Origin: Dactylosporangium roseum
GTDB taxonomy: Bacteria > Actinomycetota > Actinomycetes > Mycobacteriales > Micromonosporaceae
Assembly (NCBI RefSeq): GCF_025264685.1
Contig: NZ_CP073721.1
Location: 5,447,001 to 5,511,000, forward strand
Length of the DNA stretch: 64,000 nt
Reading direction: 5' to 3'
Part shown: positions 1 through 7,147 of the stretch, in pieces
Layout of the letters: every line of letters starts with the position of its first letter
How positions within the stretch are numbered: position 1 is the stretch's first letter
Translations under genes and position numbers: made by a program
Notes under the pieces: generated by a model
Seen by the model: only the letters and a program-made list of their open reading frames with translations
Told to the model about the DNA's origin: nothing
The model's database searches: none

Positions 1-531
1 GCGCACCGCGCTGTGCGCCCCGTCGGCACCGACCAACCACGCGCTGCGAACGACCCGGCGGCCCTGAGCGGTGTCGACGTCCAGCTCGACCCGGTCGCGG
101 TCCTGCCGCAACCCGACGACCGCGCTGTCGAACGACACGTCGACACGCGCCTCCTCCGCCAACGCGTCACGTAGCTGGCGGACCAGCTTGTATTGCTCGT
201 ACTGCAGCCGATACGGGTGCGCGGTGAGTCCCTCCAGCAGCGAGTAGTCGAACGTAGCGGCGGTCTCCAGCTCCAGGTCGCGGAACGTCAGCTCGTGCAC
301 CCGCACGGCCTCCCTGAGCACCGGCCCGGCCAGGCCCAGTTCGTCGAGCATGTCCACGGTCGGCGGATGGACCGTGGACCCGCGCCACTCCGAGCGGACC
401 TCGTCGGGGCCCTGTTCGACGAGGGTGACCTCGATGCCGCGCCGGGCCAGTGCCAGCGCGGCGAACATGCCGACCGGGCCGGCGCCGACGACGGCAACCG
501 CGGCGTCGAGACCGCCGTTGATACTGCTCAC
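1..531 (-). CDS. FAD-dependent aromatic monooxygenase, N-terminal part (runs off the window)
   Basis: The first 177 codons of a PheA/TfdB-type flavin monooxygenase, which would hydroxylate an aromatic substrate using FAD and NAD(P)H. Translation from a GTG at 531 gives an N-terminal Rossmann motif, VVGAGPVGMFAALALARRG, around residues 14-32. The chain then reads VEQ at the ribose-binding acidic position and reaches LVGADGAHSAVR at the window edge, the family's DG motif. The start overlaps the stop of the upstream racemase-like gene as GTGA, so the two are translationally coupled. The substrate-binding and C-terminal domains lie outside the window, so the substrate cannot be named. Confidence 0.85.
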   Translation of the reverse strand, partial: MSSINGGLDAAVAVVGAGPVGMFAALALARRGIEVTLVEQGPDEVRSEWRGSTVHPPTVDMLDELGLAGPVLREAVRVHELTFRDLELETAATFDYSLLEGLTAHPYRLQYEQYKLVRQLRDALAEEARVDVSFDSAVVGLRQDRDRVELDVDTAQGRRVVRSAWLVGADGAHSAVR

Positions 532-1331
532 TGGTCGGCCCCTCCACTGCTTGCGCGGTGCGCCGGCGACGCGGCGGATCGGATGATTCGGTTCAAGTGG
601 CGCAGCGCCGTACTGCCGGAGCCCTCCGCCAGGTCCAGCGCGCCCAACTCGTCCAGGACGCTCCAGGCGCCGGCGAGGTTCGAGGAGACGATCGGCACCG
701 GGGAGCCGGACGCGCGCCGGTCGAGCGCCTCCAGGCTGGGGGCACCGGTGCCGGTCACAACAACGGCGTGACCCGACGCCACGGCGAGTTCGTCGTCCGC
801 GAGCACCGAGTCGACCACGGCGAGGACCTCGTCGGGCGTGAGATCGTAGATCTTCCCCGAGCCCGATATGGGCACCACGTTCGTGACCGCTATGCCGGCC
901 GCGGACCAGAACGCGGCCGCCTGGTCGGTGAGCCATCGGGGGTACGGCGAGACGAGCGTCAGCGACCGGGTGTTGAGCTTGCCCAGCACCCGGGTGACCG
1001 CTCCCGCCGCGGTGACGGCCGGGGAGTCCGTTGCCTCTCGGACGGCGCGAGCGAGCCGCCGGTCGCCGTCGACGCCGAGGCCGTATGAGCAGCCGGTACA
1101 GGCGAGCACCACCGCGGCCGGCCGCTGCGACCGTAGCGCGGCCGACGGCTCGGCGAGCCGATCGGCGTATCCGGTCAAGCGCTCCTGTAGCGATCCCTCG
1201 ATGACGGGCAGGGCGGCGATCCGAAGATCCAGACCGGACAGCAGGCGGCGGTACTCCCCGGGTGCCGCCGGGTTCGCCGGCGGCACCAGCAGCCCGATCG
1301 ACAGGGTCGTCGCACGACCCCGCACTGTCAT
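528..1331 (-). CDS. Asp/Glu racemase superfamily protein (maleate isomerase / arylmalonate decarboxylase-like)
   Basis: 267 aa. The first half has VVLACTGCSYG (about residues 74-84), the nucleophile loop of the maleate isomerase/AMDase branch. At the matching place in the second half, VVVTGTGAPSLEAL, there is Thr where two-cysteine racemases and maleate isomerases carry Cys. A one-cysteine enzyme would fit a decarboxylase or an altered isomerase better than a classical racemase; this is inference. The gene sits between a 49-codon ORF (ATGA overlap at 1328-1331) and a flavin monooxygenase (GTGA overlap at 528-531). An aromatic or dicarboxylic acid pathway is therefore likely. Confidence 0.75.
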   Translation of the reverse strand: MTVRGRATTLSIGLLVPPANPAAPGEYRRLLSGLDLRIAALPVIEGSLQERLTGYADRLAEPSAALRSQRPAAVVLACTGCSYGLGVDGDRRLARAVREATDSPAVTAAGAVTRVLGKLNTRSLTLVSPYPRWLTDQAAAFWSAAGIAVTNVVPISGSGKIYDLTPDEVLAVVDSVLADDELAVASGHAVVVTGTGAPSLEALDRRASGSPVPIVSSNLAGAWSVLDELGALDLAEGSGSTALRHLNRIIRSAASPAHRASSGGADQ

Positions 1332-1477
1332 GGTCGGCTGATCCGCGGCTGGTCGGGCCGGATCTCAGCCAGAACCTCGCCGGTGTCCGCGCCGAAGCCC
1401 CGACCGGCGGAGCGGATGACGACCCGCTTGTTGCGAGCGATCGTTATCCCCGATATTGTTCCGGATAGCGGAATCAT
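1328..1477 (-). CDS. Small hypothetical protein (49 aa) heading the racemase/monooxygenase operon
   Basis: The ORF runs from an ATG at 1477 to a TGA that overlaps the next start as ATGA. It reads MIPLSGTISGITIARNKR then a Gly/Ala/Arg-rich stretch ending in PRISRP. A good Shine-Dalgarno box (GGAGGT) lies upstream but at about 16 bases, long for this start. The nearer ATG opens only a three-codon reading frame (Met-Glu-Thr-stop) that overlaps it. No family is recognised. The coupling to the next gene is the main support; it could also be a degraded 5' end. Confidence 0.4.
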   Translation of the reverse strand: MIPLSGTISGITIARNKRVVIRSAGRGFGADTGEVLAEIRPDQPRISRP

Positions 1478-1750
1478 GTTTCCATCTTACCGTACCTCCA
1501 CCGGCCTGGCACGGCCTCGCCCCCGCGCCGCGAGCATCAGCACCCCGGGACCGAGCGGCACCCGAGACGATCACCGTTCCCATGGCGTTCGGGGACGTAC
1601 CCGACGAGCGTCCTTTGTGGATAGCCGGCTGGCGGAATCATCCCGCGTTGCCGGGTTCTCCCGGTGTGGCGCGGCAGTCGGTGGTGCGGGCCTCCCAGTG
1701 ACGAGGGGTCCACCCCGATGACGTTCCCGCGGCAGCCGACGGACGAGAGT

Positions 1751-1768
1751 TGCTAGGGTCTTCCCGTG
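1751..1768 (+). promoter_or_regulatory. Leaderless-type -10 box upstream of the kinase gene
   Basis: The sequence TAGGGT ends about 6 bases before the GTG at 1766, the usual spacing for actinobacterial leaderless transcripts. No Shine-Dalgarno sequence precedes that GTG. 1478-1765 otherwise holds no convincing gene. Confidence 0.5.
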
Positions 1769-2332
1769 GAGGTGGAGCGAAGAGGCCGGGTCATCCTGCT
1801 CAACGGCGCTTCGAGCTCAGGCAAGAGCAGCATCGGTCGGGCGCTCCTTCCGCTTCTTCCTGACCCGTGGTTCCTCGTTCCCGTTGATGCGATCGGCGCC
1901 ATGCGCTCTACCGTTCACACTCGGGTGCTCGACGACAGGGACATCAGCGAGATACTCAGACGGACCCGTCTCGGCTATCACCGAGCCGTGGCGGCGCTCG
2001 CCTCCGCGGGCAACGACGTCATCATGGACTACCCGCTCAGCGAGCAGTGGCGTGTGGAAGACCTGCTCGAGACGCTTCAGGGGTACGACGTGACACTTGT
2101 CGAGGTTCGCTGCTCCCAGGATGAACTCGACCGGCGTGAGCGCGTTCGCGGAGATCGTCCGGTCGGGCTGGCACGTTCGCAGACCATGGTCTACGCACAC
2201 GGCGAGTTCGATATCGCCGTGGACACCACAACCGCCGGGCCGAACGAGTGCGCGGCGACGATCGTGAACGCACTCGGCACGGTTCCGCTACCGAAGGCGT
2301 TCGATCGACTTCGCCATCGTCGTCACATCTGA
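1766..2332 (+). CDS. Chloramphenicol phosphotransferase-like kinase
   Basis: 188 aa P-loop kinase. The Walker A motif GASSSGKSS is at residues 14-22, after the beta strand VILLN. The later VDAIGAM, DVIMDYPL and RCSQDELDRRERVRGDR stretches match the chloramphenicol 3-O-phosphotransferase/AAA_18-like layout, with substrate pocket, Asp and an LID-type Arg loop. Family members phosphorylate small molecules, chloramphenicol in the founding case, but many have unknown substrates. It stands alone, so a resistance role is possible but not shown. The start is a GTG placed just after a TAGGGT box; a second in-frame GTG two codons later is possible. Confidence 0.75.
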   Translation: MEVERRGRVILLNGASSSGKSSIGRALLPLLPDPWFLVPVDAIGAMRSTVHTRVLDDRDISEILRRTRLGYHRAVAALASAGNDVIMDYPLSEQWRVEDLLETLQGYDVTLVEVRCSQDELDRRERVRGDRPVGLARSQTMVYAHGEFDIAVDTTTAGPNECAATIVNALGTVPLPKAFDRLRHRRHI

Positions 2333-2366
2333 CGCCGCCCTTGCGGGGTTCCGAAACCCCGTCATC

Positions 2367-2633
2367 GTGGTTGACCTGGACAGACGCAGCGCTCGGGGGC
2401 AGCAAGCCGTCCGCGCGCGGATGCCCGTCCGCACCGAGACCGGTGAAGGAAACCGGCTCACGAAGGAACACCTCGTGCCAGAGCAGGCCAAGCTCCGCGC
2501 CCTCACCAGGTGCGGTTCGCCCGAGCAGGCCGGCGAGCTCGGCCGCCACGCTGCCGTCGATCCTGCCGATCAGGGTGAGCCGCCGCGGACGCCACTCGCG
2601 CTCGATCTGGTCCAGAGCGAGCACCGATCGCAC
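2367..2633 (-). pseudogene. Possible gene remnant in the 2,333-2,746 gap
   Basis: On the minus strand a frame from a GTG at 2633 has strong G/C in third positions for about 85 codons and protein-like text (ALDQIEREWRPRRLTLIGR). It then runs on antisense into the kinase gene without a sensible end. I read it as the front part of a gene whose 3' end has been lost. No family is recognised. Confidence 0.25.
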
Positions 2634-2673
2634 CTGCGCACAGACCCGCTACCGGGCAGGTCCTGCCCGGCGC

Positions 2674-2704
2674 TTGACCTTGCCCCTTGGGGAAGCCCCA
2701 TCGT
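2674..2704 (+). promoter_or_regulatory. MerR-type promoter/operator
   Basis: A TTGACC box at 2674-2679 is followed by a GC-rich inverted repeat, TTGCCCC / GGGGAAG (about 2680-2694), inside a long (about 19 bp) spacer before a weak -10. An operator within an over-long spacer is the hallmark of MerR-regulated promoters. The MerR-domain gene starts about 45 bp downstream, so autoregulation is likely. Confidence 0.45.
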
Positions 2705-2746
2705 GATCCGTGCCGGCCGCCAGACCGGCACGAGGAGGATGACACT

Positions 2747-3814
2747 GTGGAGCTGCTGACGATCGGCGCGTTCGCCCGAGCGGCGCGGCTGACACCCAAG
2801 GCGCTGCGCCTGTACGACGAGGTCGGGCTGTTGACGCCCGCCGCGGTCGATCCCGAGTCCGGATACCGGTTCTACGCCCCGGCGCAACTGGCTCACGCCC
2901 GGCTGATCGCCAAGCTGCGCAGCATCGGTATGCCGCTGGCCGACATCCGTACCGTGTGCGGCCTGGAGCCTGACGCGGCGGCCAAGGCGGTCACCGCCTA
3001 CTGGCAGCAGGTCACCGCCGACACCGCGACCCGCGCGCAGCACGTCGCCCGCCTCGTCGAGCACCTGTCCAGGAAGGGCGTCACCATGTCCGACCCCAAT
3101 CCCACCCTGACCGTCCGCTACGCCGTGCGCTGCGATCCCGGCCACGGACGCGACAGCAACGAGGACGTCGCCTACGCCAGCGACCGACTGCTGGCCGTCG
3201 CCGACGGCACCCGCGGGGCTGGCGCCGCCGCCAGCACGGCGGCGGTCAACGCTCTCAAGCCGCTCGAACTGGCCGACAAGCCGGCCGTTGAACTGCTCGC
3301 CATGCTGGCCGCGACCGTCAACGACGTCGATCGTGCGGTGCGCGACACCGGTACCGACGACAACCAGCCGGCCACCACCTTGACCGCGATGCTGCGTCGC
3401 GGCTCGCAACTGGCCCTGGTGCACGTCGGCGACACCCGCGTCTACCTGCTGCGCGGCGGTGAACTCTCGCAGCTCACCCAGGACCACACCTGGGTACAGA
3501 GCCAGGTCGAGCACGGCAAGCTCAGCCCGGATCAGGCCGCCGCCCACCCGCAGCGCGCTCTGCTCACCCGAGCGCTCGGCGGCGGCAGCCAGCCCATCGA
3601 AGCCGACCTCGCACTGCGTACCGCCCTGGCCGGTGACCGCTACCTGTTGTGCTCCGATGGCCTGTCCGCTGTCGTCAGCCGCCGTGACCTGCACACCGCC
3701 CTCGCCGAGACCGGTGAGCCCGAACCAACAGCGCAACGGCTGATCGACCTCGCCTACGCCGCGGGCGCACCGGACAACATCGCCTGCGTCGTCGCCGACA
3801 TCAGCACCGCGTAG
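2747..3814 (+). CDS. MerR-type regulator fused to a PP2C-type Ser/Thr phosphatase domain
   Basis: 355 aa from the GTG at 2747, which has GAGGAGG 8 bases upstream. Residues 4-75 form a MerR winged helix (LTIGAFARAARLTPKALRLY, then GYRFY and an LRSIGMPL dimer-helix start). From about 120 a PP2C domain follows: RDSNED at 135-140 and ADG at 152-154 for metal binding, then HVGDTRVYLLR, LCSDGLS and APDNIACVV. The usual DGMGG is DGTRG here. The classical MerR effector domain is missing, so phosphatase and DNA binding share one chain. An in-frame ATG at 3086, with AGGAAGG upstream, could also yield a free phosphatase of 242 aa. Confidence 0.85.
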   Translation: MELLTIGAFARAARLTPKALRLYDEVGLLTPAAVDPESGYRFYAPAQLAHARLIAKLRSIGMPLADIRTVCGLEPDAAAKAVTAYWQQVTADTATRAQHVARLVEHLSRKGVTMSDPNPTLTVRYAVRCDPGHGRDSNEDVAYASDRLLAVADGTRGAGAAASTAAVNALKPLELADKPAVELLAMLAATVNDVDRAVRDTGTDDNQPATTLTAMLRRGSQLALVHVGDTRVYLLRGGELSQLTQDHTWVQSQVEHGKLSPDQAAAHPQRALLTRALGGGSQPIEADLALRTALAGDRYLLCSDGLSAVVSRRDLHTALAETGEPEPTAQRLIDLAYAAGAPDNIACVVADISTA

Positions 3815-4050
3815 CGGCGGCACCGTCACCACGGCAGGACATCGCAGCACGGCCCGCCCAGCGTCGACGGCGAAGTCAGGCACCCCTCCGGCCGGTGCGA
3901 TCGAAACGCCGATGGTCGCGTCGACCAAGCGGCCAGCCCGCCGTCGGCACGAGCCCGCACGTTCGACATCGGCCGGTCGGGGCCTCCGACCATCTCGCAG
4001 CCCGGACGTACTGAGCCTGCGCCTTGGCGCCCATCTTGCTGTTGATCGCT

Positions 4051-4183
4051 CAAGACCGCGAAGCTCGGCCCAACGACCTCCCGGCGACCCGGACAAGGCC
4101 GATAGTTCGGGCGCGGCTCGGAGGTGTCGCCGCCGCGGTGCGCCGGCCGGCGCAATCCGCCGCCATGCCGGGCGACTCCATGA
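4051..4183 (+). repeat. Transposon-associated arm, copy A (133 bp)
   Basis: This stretch, from a CAAGACCGCGAAGCTC start to a GCGACTCCATGA end, is clearly similar to the reverse complement of 35,278-35,423. It shares its two ends with 30,189-30,334. The other two copies flank the nested IS elements in opposite orientations; this one runs straight into a hairpin of IS ends. Apart from this repeat, 3,815-4,273 holds no convincing gene. Confidence 0.6.
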
Positions 4184-4234
4184 TCATGGGAAAGATGTGG
4201 CTATCGGGGCAGCCGGATCTTTCCCATGATCATG
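4179..4234. repeat. Hairpin of two facing transposon ends (MITE-like remnant)
   Basis: Two 24-bp arms (4179-4202 and 4211-4234) match at 22 of 24 positions as an inverted repeat around an 8-base loop. The arm, beginning CATGATCATGGGAAAGAT, is the terminal inverted repeat of the IS1182-type element at 31,873-35,282. It looks like an element reduced to its two ends. Confidence 0.7.
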
Positions 4235-4273
4235 AGGTACCGAGCTCAAGCACCGTCAAGCGCATGCCGACCG

Positions 4274-4927
4274 TTAGGCATGGTCGCCCATCGGAGCGCG
4301 CGCGATCAGCCGGTCGATCGAGTGCACATGACGGACCGTGCCGCCGCAGTGCTCGTCCCGATAGTCGTAGCTGCGGAACTTGACCTGGTCCCAGCCCGGA
4401 AACGCGTGCAGCAGCTCGGTGCTGCCCTCCGCCGGTTCCGGCATCAGCGGTGCCAGGTCGTCGGGTATCGGCCTGCGGCTGTTGAAGGCGACTATCGAGA
4501 CCAAGCCGCCCGGCTCGACCCACGAGGCGATCCGGCGATAGGCCCGCAGCCGTTCGCGCCTGGCCAGAAAGTGCAGGACGCCGTGACAGATCACGAGCCC
4601 GAACCGGCGGCCCGGAGCGAAGGAGCGCACATCGGCGACCTTCACGCGGATCCTGTCCGGCTCCAGATCGGCGAAGCGTTGCTCGGTCGCTCGTGCCGCC
4701 TCGGGGTCGGCATCGACGGCGTGGAGCGTGCACTGCTGCCCGACGAAGGGAACCAGGTTGCGGCCGGTGCCGCAGCCGACGTCGAGCACGGACGAGAACG
4801 TCGAGGCGGCGGCGAGTTCCTTGACGTCCTCGCTCGGGTCACCGTCCGGTGAGGGATTCCAGAACGTTCCGCCCACCGCGGCCCCCTGTCCACCCGTCAC
4901 CAAGCTCCAACGCTCGTGGTGAAGCAA
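4274..4927 (-). CDS. Class I SAM-dependent methyltransferase
   Basis: 217 aa. LDVGCGTGRNLVPF (residues 48-61) is motif I for SAM binding, and HAVDADPEA is the acidic strand-2 motif that holds the ribose. VADVRSF and LVICHGVLHFLA cover motifs III-IV, with a TehB/UbiE-like layout. The substrate is unknown. The first possible start is a TTG at 4927; a GTG at 4900 is an alternative, and neither has a good ribosome site. No operon partner: the DUF418 gene on the same strand ends 190 bp upstream. Confidence 0.75.
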   Translation of the reverse strand: MLHHERWSLVTGGQGAAVGGTFWNPSPDGDPSEDVKELAAASTFSSVLDVGCGTGRNLVPFVGQQCTLHAVDADPEAARATEQRFADLEPDRIRVKVADVRSFAPGRRFGLVICHGVLHFLARRERLRAYRRIASWVEPGGLVSIVAFNSRRPIPDDLAPLMPEPAEGSTELLHAFPGWDQVKFRSYDYRDEHCGGTVRHVHSIDRLIARAPMGDHA

Positions 4928-5117
4928 CCCTACCCGCCGGCTCGGGCCCCTCGGTGCCGCACAACTCGGCCAGGTCCCCGCGATCTCGCCATGCGCCAGG
5001 CCCTGGCCGGTATCTCTCCCGAGTGGAGAGCATGTCGATCTTGTGGCTTCGGAGCTCGATGGGTTGACCCGGCTATGGCGGCCTCGCGAAGCCTCTGGCG
5101 ATCGTGCGCCGGACGCC

Positions 5118-6338
5118 TCATTCTTTGATCACGACGGGCGGGTCACGGCGCAGTCTGGGCAGTGCCAGGGTCGTCCACGACCGCAGGACCCATTCCAGGG
5201 GTCCGTACTGGAACCGCCGCATCCACCATCGGCTGAGGCCGACTTGGGCCGCGTAGATCAACAGCGCGACAGCCAGCAGTGACGCGGGTCCGAGACGGCC
5301 GGCGAGACCGAACCCGATACCGGTGAAGAGCAGGACGTTGGCTACGGACTGGCCGAGATAGTTGGAGAGTGACATTCGTCCCGCCGGGGCGAGCAGGGCG
5401 GCGAGTCGACTCCCGCGCGAAGTGTGCAGCGCGTGTACGACGGTGCTGGCATAGGCGGCCGCGAGCAACGGCGCCGTGACTACATCGACTGCGAAGGCGA
5501 ACGCCTCAGCCGCCGCGCCGGGGTGTGTCACCGAGGCCCACGCGTATACCAATGCTCCGGTCGCTCCGATCGGGTATCCGATGGTCCGCAGCTTGCGGGA
5601 CCATTGCTGTACGCGGCCGGGGTTGTCGAAGATCCGGCGGGTACCGGCCGCGAATCCGACCAGGAACGCAGCGAGAGCCACCGGCGCTTGACCAAATACG
5701 ATTGCGGTCACGGCGATTGGAAGCTGGGCGAGGTGCGTGGCAATCACCGACCCGACCCCGCCTCTGAGATCGTGCAGGGCCCGTTCCGCTTCGGGCTGGG
5801 CATACACGTCGGATCCGTCATATCCCGTCGCGGCCAGGACAACACCGAGGCAGGCGAACGCGGCGGCGGACAGGACGGTGACGACGAGTGCGAGGTTCAG
5901 TGCGCGTTGCGATGTGATCCTGCGCAGGGCCAGCAGGACCAGGCCGAGCAGGGCATACAGGGTGAGAATGTCACCGGGGAACAGCAGGACGGCGTGGAGT
6001 GTCCCGAGCACGAAGAGTCCGCTCAGCCGACGTAGAAAACGCGGCGCGAAGGAGGCTCCGACCCGTTCGGCACTGCGGAGTTGCAGCGTGAAACTGTACC
6101 CGAAGAGGAACGAGAACAGCAGGTAGAACTTGGTCTCGAACCCGGCGACGACCAGCCAGCGGACGGCGTGGTCCAGCGGGTCTGCGGCCGTCGGATCGGG
6201 TGCGCCTCGGAAATGGTGCGGCGAGGCGATGTAGCTGATGTTCACCACGAGGATGCCCAGCAGGGCGAAACCACGCAACGCATCGATGTCGGTGATCCGC
6301 CGGTTGATCGAATGGTCGACGCCGACCGTGCCGTTCAC
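5118..6338 (-). CDS. DUF418 family (YeiB-like) multi-pass membrane protein
   Basis: About 406 aa. It opens with INRRITDIDALRGFALLGI, the family's N-terminal signature (D-x-LRGfAllGIl), followed by around nine to ten hydrophobic helices. The C-terminal DUF418 region includes GRMSLSNYLGQS and ends with WMRRFQYGPLEWVLRSWT, both highly characteristic. The family is related to acyltransferase-3-like membrane proteins, and its function is unproven. The GTG at 6338 follows GGAGAG; a TTG at 6350 would add four residues. It is divergent from the TetR gene, so the TetR operator region may also control it. Confidence 0.85.
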   Translation of the reverse strand: MNGTVGVDHSINRRITDIDALRGFALLGILVVNISYIASPHHFRGAPDPTAADPLDHAVRWLVVAGFETKFYLLFSFLFGYSFTLQLRSAERVGASFAPRFLRRLSGLFVLGTLHAVLLFPGDILTLYALLGLVLLALRRITSQRALNLALVVTVLSAAAFACLGVVLAATGYDGSDVYAQPEAERALHDLRGGVGSVIATHLAQLPIAVTAIVFGQAPVALAAFLVGFAAGTRRIFDNPGRVQQWSRKLRTIGYPIGATGALVYAWASVTHPGAAAEAFAFAVDVVTAPLLAAAYASTVVHALHTSRGSRLAALLAPAGRMSLSNYLGQSVANVLLFTGIGFGLAGRLGPASLLAVALLIYAAQVGLSRWWMRRFQYGPLEWVLRSWTTLALPRLRRDPPVVIKE

Positions 6339-6516
6339 GGAGCTCTCCAATCATGGTCATGTACGTGCGCCCGGGGCATCCGGAATCTATCAGATCTCAT
6401 ACGACCGTTTCAATTTCGATAGTTTCGGATCGACGCAGGGGCCACGGTGCCCAGGTCGCAGGTCGGCTAGGGGGTGCCATGCCCTCGATGTTTCGCCAGC
6501 ATCTTGATCCCCGGTT

Positions 6517-6538
6517 ACATACGTGTGAGCATGTATGT
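6517..6538. promoter_or_regulatory. TetR operator abutting the start codon
   Basis: ACATACGTG (6517-6525) and CATGTATGT (6530-6538) form a near-perfect inverted repeat with a 4-base centre, ending one base before the regulator's ATG. Its position suggests autorepression of the TetR-MMPL operon. Confidence 0.6.
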
Positions 6539-7147
6539 ATGAGACGAACAGCGGAGGCCGCTGCGGCTACCCGTGCTGCCCTTTTGGACGCTGTGCTCGT
6601 CGTCGTGGCCCGTCAGGGCTACACGGCGACGCGACTGGAGGATGTCGCGGCGCAGGCGCTAGTGACCCGCGGCGCCCTGTATCACCACTTCCGCAGCAAG
6701 GCCGAACTCTTCGCTGCGGCTGTCGCCGCGCGCTGGGGCGAGCTGGCCGGGGAGATTTTTGGGCTCCTTGACGGCCCGCAGGCCCCGTTGGATCGTCTTG
6801 AGCGTTTCGTGGCCGGCTACGTGGAACGAGTGTCGACGGATGCCCGTTTCCGTGAGCTGCTCGAGGTCGTGGTCCTCAGGACCGAGGCGGACCTGGACCT
6901 GGAGCCCGGCCTGGTCGACAAGCAGCAGGCCGTCGGTGCCTGGCTTGAGGCGCTGGTCCCCGTGCTCGACGATGCCTACGCCGCGCACGCCCTGCGGCCC
7001 GGGCTGGAGGCGAGGGCCGCCGCGGCGGATGTCGTCATCGTGCTCAACGGCGTCACCGTGACCGCCGCCCTGGCCGGAGCGGAGGACACCGGGTTGATGG
7101 ACGCCGCCCGCATCGCCCGCACCGTCGTCGGCGGTCTCGCCCGATGA
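6539..7147 (+). CDS. TetR family repressor, likely of the adjacent MMPL pump
   Basis: 202 aa. The N-terminal HTH spans about residues 10-55, with ATRLEDVAAQALVTRGALYHHFRSKAELF as the recognition region (split here as family text: VTRGALYHHF). The C-terminal helical half is the ligand and dimer domain. The start is the ATG at 6539, right after a dyad operator. Its stop overlaps the MMPL start (7144), so regulator and pump are one operon. The interruption of the pump by an IS element leaves the regulator intact but its main target broken. Confidence 0.85.
   Translation: MRRTAEAAAATRAALLDAVLVVVARQGYTATRLEDVAAQALVTRGALYHHFRSKAELFAAAVAARWGELAGEIFGLLDGPQAPLDRLERFVAGYVERVSTDARFRELLEVVVLRTEADLDLEPGLVDKQQAVGAWLEALVPVLDDAYAAHALRPGLEARAAAADVVIVLNGVTVTAALAGAEDTGLMDAARIARTVVGGLAR

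Noticed and set aside
2570-4096. 508-codon open frame antisense to the MerR-PP2C gene
   Set aside because: Its protein is Gly/Val/Arg-rich low-complexity text with no motif, while the plus strand encodes two clear domains. Long antisense frames are expected at this GC content.
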